Below, in pieces: positions 6,225 through 15,563 of a stretch of 21,979 bases of DNA. This DNA is from an uncultured Prevotella sp. GTDB taxonomy: Bacteria; Bacteroidota; Bacteroidia; Bacteroidales; Bacteroidaceae. Under the pieces are notes generated by a model. The model was not told where the DNA came from, ran no database searches, and worked only from the letters and a program-made list of their open reading frames with translations. The translations under genes and the position numbers were made by a program. How positions within the stretch are numbered: the first letter of the stretch is position 1; every line of letters begins with the position of its first letter. The stretch spans positions 1 through 21,979 of the forward strand of contig CAKQCV010000045.1 of the NCBI GenBank assembly GCA_934217675.1, read 5' to 3'.

Positions 6225-9200
6225 TTAATTATTATTGTCACTTTCTGCTGCAAAAGCACAATTGGAGTAGTCATCATTCTCTGGCAGGGTGTAGCGCATG
6301 CTTGCATTGGGCTTTTCCACGTCATGCCCGGCACACTCCAATTCCGTAATGCATGAGCCGGTGGCAAAGAAATACATGGTGATGATGATTTTGATGGCAG
6401 TGTCAATCTCTTGCTCTGAAGCTGTAGGTGAAATGTGCGACTCATCGTTGCGCCATCCCTTTACCAGCATCAAGTACTGATATAACTTCTGATACTCATC
6501 ATTATCGCTGTACTTCAATGTCCATAATGGACGCACGGCGTGGATAACATCCTTCCATGTCACATCTTGTCCTTCGTATTGAGGTTTCACTTCCTCGCCA
6601 TTTATCAAGAAGAATAGTTTTTTCAGGTACGCCTCAAACTTTGTCACTAACAAGTTGAAACTGACGAACTTGTCAACTATAGTGGCGTCCTTGACAAACA
6701 AATTTGAGAAGGCACGAGAAATGAATAGTCCTACACCATCCAGACTTTCGAGCGACTCCTTGCCCAATACATAGAACACGCTGTCAAGCACTTCATCCTG
6801 TGGGCGCATGTATTTACTTACACCAGACAGAGTCTCTTTCAGAATGTCTTTTATACTGAACTTAATCTTTTCGATATTGAGTACAACCTCCTCGTTTTCG
6901 TCATGTGGCGTATTGTTGTTCTCTCTCTCTTCCTCATGGTAGTTTTCGGCATTTTCCAATGTCACCTCATCATGCAACCATGCGAGGAGGATATGAGCTC
7001 TCGTTATCGGGTCGAGAATGAACTTACGCAGAATCTGGTCAGCCTTTGGCATAACAAGGAACGGAGGTACCGCTTTTCCTGTTATTCTGTTCAAGAACAA
7101 ACGGGTTTTCTGCAAGTCGAGTGTCAGCTTCAAGTTCTCAAAGCGATTAAACTCATTCAGGTTCTGCTCGTTCACATCACAACTCATGATGTTGATAAGC
7201 TGGCTTGGATTCAACCCAGTCGCCTCGCCAAGAGTCATTATCTGTTTGTGCAACTCGCTTATCTGATATTCGGCGATATAGTCATAGATGGTCTTTCCCT
7301 TGTCAAGGTGCAAGTCGCCGCTCTGTATGTCGTGCAGAATGATGAGAGCCGTGCGCTGGTCTTTCTGTGAGAGTGTGGCAAATGTCTTGCACAGTTCTTC
7401 CAATGCTGATTTCGTAAGTTCGCTTCCTGGTCCTTCCATGTATAAGTTCTTGATGAACTTCTGGAATTTTGAGTCGATGTATTCTGCATCTATGGTACCA
7501 GTGCCCGTCTCCGTGATGTAGGTGTCTATGGCATATTCCCATGTATCTTTCGGGTCACCAGGTGTTCCGCCCTCAAAAAGTTCACGGTAGCGTTGCAACA
7601 GGATATAATAGGTATGTTCGTCTATTTCCATGATGACCTTTGTATAGGTATCACCATGCTGAAACTCATACACTTTCTTTTCCCAAACAAACCCTTGCAA
7701 CTTCGCAGCTTCAAGCAGATGAGTTATCTCAGAGAAACATTTTGCGAACATGTTTCTGTCTTCACGAGTGTCAGGCAACTTCTCAAAGTTCTTGATGCCG
7801 TGAGAGTGGAAAATATCGCGGATGGTGAGGAAACGCTGATTGATGTTGGAGAGGTTTTTCTCCAACTTGTCGACAAACACCCCCAAAGGACGGTCGACAT
7901 ACACATCCAAGGCGTCATTGATATTCTGCTCCATAGTATATGGATAGCTATAATACTTTATGATGCCGAATGGCTTGTCGGGACCGAAAAGACGGTTGGT
8001 GCGCGAGAAGGCCTGAATGATGTCAACATACTTCATCGTCTTGTCCACATATAGCGTGTTCACCCACTTTGAGTCGTAGCCAGTCAGCATTTGTGTGACG
8101 ACGATAAGCAGGTCTATCTGCTTGCTATGGTCGTTTTCTATGCCGATGTATGGCTTCTTGTGTGCAAGGCGCTTGGCTACATCCTTCTTGTACTTGGCAT
8201 AGTTTGCCAGTTTGAAACTCATGCCATACTTGGCGTTGTAGTCCTTGAGCATTTCCACAATGGCATCCTCACGGGCAATGCCTTCGTCAGAGTTGTCGAT
8301 ATTGTTGTCGAATATCGCCACAACATTCATCGACGGATAATGCTCCTTGAACAGTTTATAGTAGGCTATCGCCTCCGGGATGTTCTTTGTTGCGAGCATG
8401 GCATGGAACTTCCCGTTCTTGCTGAGTCTGTCCCAACCTTTTATGATATCTTGCGCCACGGCAAGATGATGCTTGTCCGTTTGATAGATGTTCTTTGGCA
8501 AATAGTGCTCTATGCCGTGAACTTGCTTGCCGTTCTCCGTATAGGTGTCGGGCATTTTCAACTCCGAGACAAAACGGTTGTATATCTTCTGTAGCTCCTC
8601 GTCCTCGTCAATGAGTCGGAGATATTCCTCTGTTGTGCGTTTCTTGGGCTCTTCGTCAGGATTGCGGTCTTTCAGTTTAAGGTCGATATGACGGAATGCC
8701 ACCAGCTCGCGCAGTTCATCCTCGTCATAGGTATTTACCATATATGGGTCGAAGCCCAACACGTTGCCGTCGGGTATGCCACTGGCAATAGTGTATTTGT
8801 GAAGCATATCGCCAAAGAGCGTTTCTGTCATAATCTCGTTCTTGGCATTCTCTTCAAACACCGGAGTGCCCGTAAAGCCGAAAAGCAAGGCACGGGGGAA
8901 CGTGTTCTTGATGCTGATAAGCATGCTGCCGAACACACTGCGGTGGCACTCGTCAACGATAAACACCAACCGCTTCTTGCCTATCATGTCGATAATCTCC
9001 TTCGATATGCCCACACCCTCCTTAATGTTGCTCATCTTCTGTATGGATGTCACGATAAGGCGGTCGTCGGCATCCGTGCTTTTCAGCTTGGCAAGCAGTA
9101 TGCTTGTGTCTGCCGTGTCCTGCACGGAGTCGGGGTCATCGGCAAAGCCACGGTATTCGTCCAATGACTGCACCGACAGTTCTATGCGGTCGAGCAGAAA

Positions 9201-10181
9201 CACCACCTTGTCGGCATCGCCCGAGTTGGCAATCAGTTGTGCCGACTTAAACGATGTCATCGTCTTGCCCGAACCCGTTGTGTGCCAGATGTAGCCACCG
9301 CGGTGCTGGTGCTCGTCCCAGTTGGTTTTCTTCACCACATCGCTTATCTTGCTGGCTGCAAAGTATTGGTAACTGCGGAGCACTTTCAGCGTCTTGTCCT
9401 TGTCATCGGCAATGGTATAGAATCCCACCATCTGGTGAGCCATCGGGATAGAGAGCAAGTCGGTTGCCACCTGTTTCCAGTCGCTCACAACCGTGTTATT
9501 GTAGTCCTCCCAGTGGAAGAAGAATTGTGTGGAGAAACGGTCTTCCGCTCCAGGATTGGCAAAGTAGAGCGTCTCCTCTGGCGTCATTGCCACAAATATC
9601 TGCACCATCGAGAAGATGCCCTTTGCAAATACTCCCTCATGTGTGTATCGCTTCAACTGGTAGCAGGCTTGGCTCACATCCACTCGGCTGCGTTTCAGTT
9701 CCACATGTACCACGGGCATACCGTTGATGAGCAGCATCAAGTCGCCACGGCGGTCGCCCGCCATTGCCTCCTTTGTCTTGAACTTAGGTTGGCGGGCTAT
9801 CTGATAACGACTTTGACCTGCCGAGATTTCCTTTGGGTCAAAGATTTTAAGGTATACCTCTTTGCCATAGTTATTCCGGTCGGCTTCATTGTCTCGCTTT
9901 ATACTAATCTGTTGGCCATTGATAAGTTTGTTGACGGCATAAGGAGAGTCGCACATGTTTACTTGGTCTATCACCTGCTGCATCTCGCTCGGCGTAAGCG
10001 GATAGTCGCCCAATTTATCAATGCCACGGTTGTTGTCATAGAGTATGTTTGCCCAGTTCTGTACGAGTTCTTCATCCGTCGGGTTCTTTATCACCTCGTT
10101 CCATCCGTGATGGAGTAGGTGCTCTGTCAATGCCTCTTCAAAGGAGAGTTCCTTGATGAAACTCTGTATGTCGTTTGCCAT
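6225..10181 (-). CDS. hsdR: Type I restriction endonuclease subunit R with HEPN-like C-terminal extension
   Basis: The motor and nuclease subunit of a type I restriction system; it joins HsdM and HsdS, translocates unmodified DNA and cuts it. The 1318-aa protein has a PD-(D/E)xK nuclease domain (Asp147, then VELK with Glu161 and Lys163), Walker A TTGSGKT (301-307), Walker B DECH (410-413), TGTP and QAFSRTNR helicase motifs. It is well over the roughly 1000-1170 residues of EcoR124I or EcoKI HsdR. The extra C-terminal part (about 1050-1318) ends with a helical segment carrying WRNDESH; RNDESH at 1244-1249 is an exact Rx4H HEPN motif with the common Asn after Arg. It starts 12 bp after the AlbA_2 gene stop and is last in the operon. 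Family certain; the HEPN reading is inference from the motif and helical setting. Confidence 0.93.
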   Translation of the reverse strand: MANDIQSFIKELSFEEALTEHLLHHGWNEVIKNPTDEELVQNWANILYDNNRGIDKLGDYPLTPSEMQQVIDQVNMCDSPYAVNKLINGQQISIKRDNEADRNNYGKEVYLKIFDPKEISAGQSRYQIARQPKFKTKEAMAGDRRGDLMLLINGMPVVHVELKRSRVDVSQACYQLKRYTHEGVFAKGIFSMVQIFVAMTPEETLYFANPGAEDRFSTQFFFHWEDYNNTVVSDWKQVATDLLSIPMAHQMVGFYTIADDKDKTLKVLRSYQYFAASKISDVVKKTNWDEHQHRGGYIWHTTGSGKTMTSFKSAQLIANSGDADKVVFLLDRIELSVQSLDEYRGFADDPDSVQDTADTSILLAKLKSTDADDRLIVTSIQKMSNIKEGVGISKEIIDMIGKKRLVFIVDECHRSVFGSMLISIKNTFPRALLFGFTGTPVFEENAKNEIMTETLFGDMLHKYTIASGIPDGNVLGFDPYMVNTYDEDELRELVAFRHIDLKLKDRNPDEEPKKRTTEEYLRLIDEDEELQKIYNRFVSELKMPDTYTENGKQVHGIEHYLPKNIYQTDKHHLAVAQDIIKGWDRLSKNGKFHAMLATKNIPEAIAYYKLFKEHYPSMNVVAIFDNNIDNSDEGIAREDAIVEMLKDYNAKYGMSFKLANYAKYKKDVAKRLAHKKPYIGIENDHSKQIDLLIVVTQMLTGYDSKWVNTLYVDKTMKYVDIIQAFSRTNRLFGPDKPFGIIKYYSYPYTMEQNINDALDVYVDRPLGVFVDKLEKNLSNINQRFLTIRDIFHSHGIKNFEKLPDTREDRNMFAKCFSEITHLLEAAKLQGFVWEKKVYEFQHGDTYTKVIMEIDEHTYYILLQRYRELFEGGTPGDPKDTWEYAIDTYITETGTGTIDAEYIDSKFQKFIKNLYMEGPGSELTKSALEELCKTFATLSQKDQRTALIILHDIQSGDLHLDKGKTIYDYIAEYQISELHKQIMTLGEATGLNPSQLINIMSCDVNEQNLNEFNRFENLKLTLDLQKTRLFLNRITGKAVPPFLVMPKADQILRKFILDPITRAHILLAWLHDEVTLENAENYHEEERENNNTPHDENEEVVLNIEKIKFSIKDILKETLSGVSKYMRPQDEVLDSVFYVLGKESLESLDGVGLFISRAFSNLFVKDATIVDKFVSFNLLVTKFEAYLKKLFFLINGEEVKPQYEGQDVTWKDVIHAVRPLWTLKYSDNDEYQKLYQYLMLVKGWRNDESHISPTASEQEIDTAIKIIITMYFFATGSCITELECAGHDVEKPNASMRYTLPENDDYSNCAFAAESDNNN

Positions 10182-10193
10182 GATGTTCTGTTT

Positions 10194-11690
10194 TTAGTTG
10201 TTGTTAGGATTGTCTTTTACAATCTCCCAATGTCCGTTCTTTTTAGATCCGACCCTACATATAGTTCCTTGTTCTTGCAGCCAATTAAGTTCACGTTGTA
10301 TGGTCTTTCTGCTCAAGCCCAGATACTCCGCCAAAGATTTCGTGTTTAATGGGACATTTAATGGGACATTTAATGGGACATTTTCAATCTCTATAGTTTC
10401 TTGACTTGCTATTAATTTTAATATATCTCTTTGTCTTTCAGTCAGTTCATTGACGGAATTTACTGCGACATTTAATGGGACATTAGTCTCAGTATCTGTT
10501 CTTCCCCTAACCGTATCCTCTTCCACAAATTCTGCTTTCAAGGTGGCTTTCAGGATAAATGCGTCGGTATAGAATGAAGGGATGGTTGCACCACGGCTTT
10601 CCAGTTCGTTGCAGATACGGTCAATGCCTTCGCCAAACTCCTTCACATAGTTGTATGCCTTCAGAAATTGGGCTATCTTAGGGTTGCGAGAGAAATGGGT
10701 ATGGCGGATATTCTCTGCCCTTACAAGTCCTGGCAGTTTGCCGGGCGACTCAAACACCAGTCGGTCGTCAAACATCTTTATCTGTATTTCCGTTCCCTTG
10801 ATGCTGTAGTCTCTATGACATTCGCTGTTGACCACCATCTCTTGTATGGCAAACTTGGGATAGTTGCGGTTGGTCACAAACTGTCCGTTCTGTCCGAGAT
10901 AGGAATGTTCGCGCACCTGTGTTTCAAGATACGCTACAGTCTTCTCTATCTGGTTGAGTATAGAACCTTCAAAAGTCACGTCCTTCACTACATTCATTTC
11001 TGTACCCACCTTTTCCTCCGTGCCTTCATATCGGATAAAGCGTGTTCTTGCACGTGGGAAGAATCGCTGTGGTTTTTTGCCGAAAAGCAGAATACAAGCA
11101 TTGCTTACCTTCTGTTTGCCGTCCGATTCTTTCACAAAGTCATTGTTCTCATAAAGGTACTCCAAAGCCGACTTGCCGTAGCCAATCACTTTGATGTAAT
11201 CTTCCACGGCTCTCATATCTACATCGTCGATAGTGGCACCATAGGCTGCTTCGTCCTCGTAATTGCGCTCACCCTTGTCGTACATCAGTTGCATGCGCTC
11301 GTCAAAGCCAAGTTTACGGCTTTTGTCGCCCACACGCATAAAGGCTTCATCGGCTTGATTGGTGTGCAAATGGCTACTGGCAGGAACATACATCAACAAT
11401 ATACGGTTTTCGTTTCCTTCACAATCCACACAAGGCATATAGTCATAGCGAACCCTCACCGATGGAATACAGAAATCCATTGGCACACGGAGCAGTTCGT
11501 TCAGTTGCTTTGTATGTTGATTGATGCCCTCTATGCGCCTCGTCCTATCCGATATGCCGATGGCAAGCACGCCACCATCGGCATTAGCCATTGCCACAAT
11601 AGGCACAGCCAATGCTTTCGGGTCTATCTGTATGCTCTTGCAGTCGAAAGTCTGGTCTTCCTTCCTGCTGATTATCTCGTCTATTGTCAT
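10194..11690 (-). CDS. AlbA_2 (Schlafen-like)/HATPase_c_4/winged-helix protein inside the hsd operon
   Basis: A 498-aa protein often annotated as ATP-binding regulator or RecG-like. The N-terminal AlbA_2 domain (about 1-130) shows EDQTFDCKS and VAMANADGGVLAIGISD. The middle (about 265-360) is HATPase_c_4-like: YPKFAIQEMVVNSECHRDYS, then FESPGKLPG and VKEFGEGIDRICNE. The C-terminus is a winged helix (SLAEYLGLSRKTIQRELNWL). Such genes commonly sit between hsdS and hsdR in Bacteroidota type I operons; their function there is not settled, but a DNA-binding regulator is plausible. Start ATG at 11690 is 18 bp after the hsdS stop. The linker before the winged helix contains NVPLN repeats encoded by exact 12-bp units (10345-10380), a spot where in-frame length change would be easy. 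Confidence 0.85.
   Translation of the reverse strand: MTIDEIISRKEDQTFDCKSIQIDPKALAVPIVAMANADGGVLAIGISDRTRRIEGINQHTKQLNELLRVPMDFCIPSVRVRYDYMPCVDCEGNENRILLMYVPASSHLHTNQADEAFMRVGDKSRKLGFDERMQLMYDKGERNYEDEAAYGATIDDVDMRAVEDYIKVIGYGKSALEYLYENNDFVKESDGKQKVSNACILLFGKKPQRFFPRARTRFIRYEGTEEKVGTEMNVVKDVTFEGSILNQIEKTVAYLETQVREHSYLGQNGQFVTNRNYPKFAIQEMVVNSECHRDYSIKGTEIQIKMFDDRLVFESPGKLPGLVRAENIRHTHFSRNPKIAQFLKAYNYVKEFGEGIDRICNELESRGATIPSFYTDAFILKATLKAEFVEEDTVRGRTDTETNVPLNVAVNSVNELTERQRDILKLIASQETIEIENVPLNVPLNVPLNTKSLAEYLGLSRKTIQRELNWLQEQGTICRVGSKKNGHWEIVKDNPNNN
10345..10380. repeat. Three exact 12-bp tandem units (encode NVPL repeats)
   Basis: The plus strand reads TTTAATGGGACA three times without mismatch. 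A fourth exact unit is at 10471-10482 and a diverged one (TTTACTGCGACA) at 10459-10470. On the coding strand these give NVPLNVPLNVPLN (residues 437-449) and NVPLNVAVN (403-411), flanking a helical segment. Confidence 0.9.
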
Positions 11691-11708
11691 AGTGTTCTTT
11701 CCTTTCTG

Positions 11709-12941
11709 TTATACGAACATCTTGTCCAGGCACGCAGCTTTTATTTGCTTTAGCTTCTCCAAACGCTGGGTCTGGAGAGAGATGCGGCGGTCGAGGGCGG
11801 TGAAGTAGGAGGCGATGGCACGCTGCTCTTCTTTTGTTTGAGGTTTCCATATATTTATGTCAAGGAAATCTTCCGCGCCAATATTAAGCAATCCATGATT
11901 CCTTGCACCTTCCGCAGCTCTTTCTGCAACATCTTTATGCCATAAGGTTGTATCAAAAAAATGAGTAAGATAATCAGATGATATGGAGTCATCAATGCCA
12001 AATACAATATATAGCGTTGATAATATTCCTTTCTCATATCTATCCAATCGTTTTACCGAGCCAAACGGATAACCATTTGAGTAACTTTTGTTATAAGCAA
12101 ACTCTCCCTTTTTAAGGAGATAGTAATTCCTTAGGTTTGCTCCAACAACACTATTATTAAAGTAGTCTATTTGTGAGACTAAACCATATGCAGAAGCAAT
12201 AGTGAGTGCAAGTGTACTTTCCAAATTTGAGTTCTTGCGCATAATTCTTTTTGCAAAGGAATTCAACTTCACTTTCCTCCACTCCCCCTCAAACCCTTTG
12301 AATCTAATCTTAGGCACAGTCTCTCCCTCTTGTGGGAACATAGCTTGCAGACTTGCCTCCTTCACTTGCTTTAAGGAGGCAAGGTTAGCATTTGCCTTGT
12401 CAATTAGAGTGTCTATATTGTCAAAGAAATCACAAATTGCCTTCTGTTCCTCAATATTGGTTGGTATTGATATCTCTCCATTGAGTGCCATTTCGTCACT
12501 TATATTCATAGTGTTCTTAGCACCTTTATTGACTAATGGCAAAAGATACTTGTTGATACGTTCTTTCGGGTCAAAGTATCTCTGAATGTACTTTGAATAT
12601 ATGCCATTCTTGACATTATAAACAGCATACAAAATGGAAACAATCCCAGCTTTGAAATTGTTTTCTTTAATTATGCCAAAAGGTTTGTCCCTAAGGGGTG
12701 ATTTAGTATATACAATTTGTCCTGGATACAAAATTTTATATCCAGATACAGATTTTCCAGCATAACTTCTACCAAGATGCTGAATTTGATTAACGACCCC
12801 AAAATCATCTGAAACAGAGAGGACATCATTCTTGCCATAGACATCGTGACAATTCACTTCTGTTGAAATTTCAAGACAGTCATGCAGAAAAACACGTTTC
12901 CAGGCATCTGCATACCCTTTAATTCTAACATTTGGCTTCAT
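11709..12941 (-). CDS. hsdS: Type I restriction-modification specificity subunit S
   Basis: HsdS gives the R-M complex its DNA target. The 410-aa protein has the classic two-fold layout. Each half opens with a similar segment (VRIKGYADAWKRVFL near residue 5; IRFKGFEGEWRKVKL near 212), followed by a variable target-recognition domain and a conserved helical spacer (EEQKAICDFFDNIDTLIDKAN...LKQVKEASLQAMF; EEQRAIASYFTALDRRISLQT...LKQIKAACLDKMF). Two different recognition domains imply a bipartite asymmetric target, which cannot be read from sequence. The start is 2 bp after the hsdM stop, and AAGGAG overlapping that stop is a rare good Shine-Dalgarno here, 5 nt from the ATG, so translation is coupled to hsdM. 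No second hsdS copy or invertible partner is in the window, so phase variation is not supported. Confidence 0.95.
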   Translation of the reverse strand: MKPNVRIKGYADAWKRVFLHDCLEISTEVNCHDVYGKNDVLSVSDDFGVVNQIQHLGRSYAGKSVSGYKILYPGQIVYTKSPLRDKPFGIIKENNFKAGIVSILYAVYNVKNGIYSKYIQRYFDPKERINKYLLPLVNKGAKNTMNISDEMALNGEISIPTNIEEQKAICDFFDNIDTLIDKANANLASLKQVKEASLQAMFPQEGETVPKIRFKGFEGEWRKVKLNSFAKRIMRKNSNLESTLALTIASAYGLVSQIDYFNNSVVGANLRNYYLLKKGEFAYNKSYSNGYPFGSVKRLDRYEKGILSTLYIVFGIDDSISSDYLTHFFDTTLWHKDVAERAAEGARNHGLLNIGAEDFLDINIWKPQTKEEQRAIASYFTALDRRISLQTQRLEKLKQIKAACLDKMFV

Positions 12942-12943
12942 AC

Positions 12944-15502
12944 TTACTCCTTTATCAACCCAGTTAGACCTTTAATAGAAAACTCATCACCAACAAGTTG
13001 GGTTACAAGCCCTTCCAATTCATTGTTAGCAATAACATTTTCTTTCTCTATCTCCTGGTAGCTAATAGCATACTTCTTGCTTATGGCAAGGACAGAAGAT
13101 TCAAGGTTAGACAATTCAGAGTGTAAGCAGTCGTTGATACCACTACAAACAGGCACAATCCATTTCATGTGTAGGAAGTTGGCAACCTCGTCATCTGTTA
13201 GGCTTTGAACAGCCTCCACCGTCTTGTCAACGAGAGCCTGACGGTCGGTCTTTATCTGCTTGTTCTTCTTCGTCTGCTCGTCCCAAAGTGCCACAATCTT
13301 CTTTAGTTTTGCCTTGGTCTCAGGCTCCACATCCGCCTTGGGCTTGGCATCCGCCTTGATAGCAGGCTTGTTGAAGGCGTTGTCCTTCTCGCTATCGAGG
13401 TAAGCCTCCGTCTCCTCGTCTGTAAACGACTCACGCAACTCGTCCAATTCGCTACTGATTGACTCAATGCGCTGTTGTAATGCGCTGAGGGCATCCAGTT
13501 CAGTCTGGAATTTCTCGTGCTGAACCAAATCAAAGGGAATGATACGACCCCTAACACCATCAGGAACCTCAATCTCCTCGTCATTCTTCTTCACGAGTTT
13601 GTATGCCGTCTCCACCTCACGCGCTGCGTCAAGTCCATCCTGCTGAATGGTCTCGATGTCGTTGACAATCATCTGCCAGTTATTTGCCAACGCCTGGTAA
13701 GCAGCATACTTATCCACCAAAGGAACGTCTTCAAGGCGATGGAATATATCGAGTGCTATCTCGTCCTGTGCCGTAAGTTCATGAACAGACATTACGTTGT
13801 CAATGAGCCGATGGTGCATAGCATCAGCGAAATCATTAAAGGCAGCGTCAAACTGCTCCTTGAAGGCTTTAACGTCCCGATTGTTCTCAATGATGCTTTG
13901 CGTGTCTTCAGAACGAAGTTGAGAATATGGCTTGTCTGCATCAGGTACAAACAAGTCATTGCGGAGCGACGGTAGAGCATCCCAATATTTCTGTAGGCTG
14001 TCAATCTCTTCGTTAGGAATACCGCCAAACATCGTAGCGTAAATGTCGTACCGCTCCGCCTCCTCGCTTGAGTCAACATAACGAGGAATATTCAGGTTGT
14101 AAGTATTCTCGCGTATCTCATCACGACTGACAGTACGAGAAAAACCTTTTATTGTCTTATGGTCGCGCACGGTATCGGCAATTTTCTTTATATCGCAAGC
14201 ACGAAGTTTGTTCTGTTTGCCATCCTTTATGAACCCCTTGCTGGCATCTATTATCAGCACATCGTCATTATCACGGTGCTGTTTCAACACCATGATGAGC
14301 GTAGGTATACCTGTACCAAAGAAGATGTTGGCTGGCAAACCGATGATAGCGTCGATATTGTTTTTCTCTATGAGATTGGTGCGTATTTGCTCTTCCTCAC
14401 CTCCACGGAACAATACGCCATGAGGCAACACGATGGTCAGGATGCCGTCGGGCTTGATGTGATGGAGCTCGTGTAGCAGGAAGGCATAATCTGCCTTGCT
14501 CTTTGGGGCTACGCCATAGTCCTTGAAACGAGCGTCCATTTCCTTGTCTGTCGGGTCCCAATGCTGTGAGTATGGCGGATTGCTGACCACGGCATCCACA
14601 TAAAGCGGCTGACCGATTTCGCTCCCAGCCTTGTACACAGGCCAGTCTTCGTCGAGCGAGTCGGCACAACGGGTATTGATGTTGCTTGGCTGTATGCCTC
14701 GCATCACCAGGTTCATACGAGTAAGGTTATAAGTGTTTTCCTTCAGTTCCTGGGCATAATACTTCACGCGGTTCTTGTCGGCTATATGTCTGCCAACTGA
14801 CTTACCGATTGTGATAAGCAGGGAGCCAGAGCCAGATGTCGGGTCATAGATTTCTATCTGACGCTTGTCTTTGTGGTGTTCTGCCACTATCTCCGACATC
14901 AGAATGGCTACCTCGTGAGGGGTATAGAACTCGCCCGCCTTCTTGCCGGCATTGGCTGCAAAGTTACCAATCAGGTATTCGTACACATAGCCCAGCACAT
15001 CATAGTCCTGCGAGCCGTCTGTGGGAATATCCTTTATAAGTTTGATGAGGTCTTTAAGTGCACGAGTCTGACTCGCAGGGTTTTCACCCAGTTTGCTAAG
15101 TCCAGCCTGCAAAGTCTTGAAGATGCCGTCATACACAGGCTTATAGTTAGGACTTACCAAGCGGTCGAAGGAGTTGAGAGCCACGCTGAGGTTAGCAACA
15201 GTAAAGTCGCTGTCGGGCTTGAGCCATGTAGAGAAGAGGTTGTTGTACTCTATGAAGTAGCCGATGTTGTTCTTGCAATACTCAATGATGAGTTTTGCAT
15301 TGTCATCCTCATAATTCTCCACAAGATTCACCAAGTCATCCTCAGTCCATCCGTCCTTCAAGAGATAGTTCACCTCATTGTCAGAGAGGAACTTATAGAA
15401 TATCAAGCCAAGGATATAGTCCTTATACTCATTGGCATCAATCTTTGAGCGCATCTTGTTTGCAGATGCCCATATCTTATTTGCGAGTTGTTGCTTGTTC
15501 AT
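12944..15502 (-). CDS. hsdM: Type I restriction-modification methyltransferase subunit M
   Basis: HsdM methylates adenine in the target defined by HsdS. The 852-aa protein has the N-terminal HsdM helical domain (ANKIWASANKMRSKIDANEYKDYILGLIFYKFLSD), the EFYTPHEVAILM segment, motif I DPTSGSGSLL (220-229) and motif IV NPPY (308-311), all intact, so it should be catalytically active. The C-terminal third is helical, with charged Lys/Glu stretches (about 660-780), giving the longer HsdM form usual in Bacteroidota. It is first in its operon and has its own promoter (15526-15563), with a predicted leader of about 20 nt. Next comes hsdS at 2 bp. Confidence 0.95.
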   Translation of the reverse strand: MNKQQLANKIWASANKMRSKIDANEYKDYILGLIFYKFLSDNEVNYLLKDGWTEDDLVNLVENYEDDNAKLIIEYCKNNIGYFIEYNNLFSTWLKPDSDFTVANLSVALNSFDRLVSPNYKPVYDGIFKTLQAGLSKLGENPASQTRALKDLIKLIKDIPTDGSQDYDVLGYVYEYLIGNFAANAGKKAGEFYTPHEVAILMSEIVAEHHKDKRQIEIYDPTSGSGSLLITIGKSVGRHIADKNRVKYYAQELKENTYNLTRMNLVMRGIQPSNINTRCADSLDEDWPVYKAGSEIGQPLYVDAVVSNPPYSQHWDPTDKEMDARFKDYGVAPKSKADYAFLLHELHHIKPDGILTIVLPHGVLFRGGEEEQIRTNLIEKNNIDAIIGLPANIFFGTGIPTLIMVLKQHRDNDDVLIIDASKGFIKDGKQNKLRACDIKKIADTVRDHKTIKGFSRTVSRDEIRENTYNLNIPRYVDSSEEAERYDIYATMFGGIPNEEIDSLQKYWDALPSLRNDLFVPDADKPYSQLRSEDTQSIIENNRDVKAFKEQFDAAFNDFADAMHHRLIDNVMSVHELTAQDEIALDIFHRLEDVPLVDKYAAYQALANNWQMIVNDIETIQQDGLDAAREVETAYKLVKKNDEEIEVPDGVRGRIIPFDLVQHEKFQTELDALSALQQRIESISSELDELRESFTDEETEAYLDSEKDNAFNKPAIKADAKPKADVEPETKAKLKKIVALWDEQTKKNKQIKTDRQALVDKTVEAVQSLTDDEVANFLHMKWIVPVCSGINDCLHSELSNLESSVLAISKKYAISYQEIEKENVIANNELEGLVTQLVGDEFSIKGLTGLIKE

Positions 15503-15525
15503 ATATTGTCTTCTATTATTATTGG

Positions 15526-15563
15526 TGCAAAATTACATCCATATTATGCATTATATCTGCACA
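15526..15563 (-). promoter_or_regulatory. Shared promoter-operator B, upstream of hsdM
   Basis: On the minus strand: TGTGCA, 7 bp, TGCATA, then spacer, then TAATTTTGCA; total 38 bp with the same spacing as sites A and C. The -7 box TAATTTTG (15528-15535) fits TAnnTTTG. The site overlaps the last four codons and stop of the upstream receiver-protein gene, so hsdM can be transcribed and controlled separately from that unit. Confidence 0.7.

Noticed and set aside
6903..9294. Long plus-strand open frames opposite hsdR
   Set aside because: They are antisense shadows of hsdR without recognisable domains or their own promoters.
11709..12941. Phase-variable hsdS shufflon
   Set aside because: Only one complete hsdS is present, with no partial copy, recombinase gene or long inverted repeat in the window.
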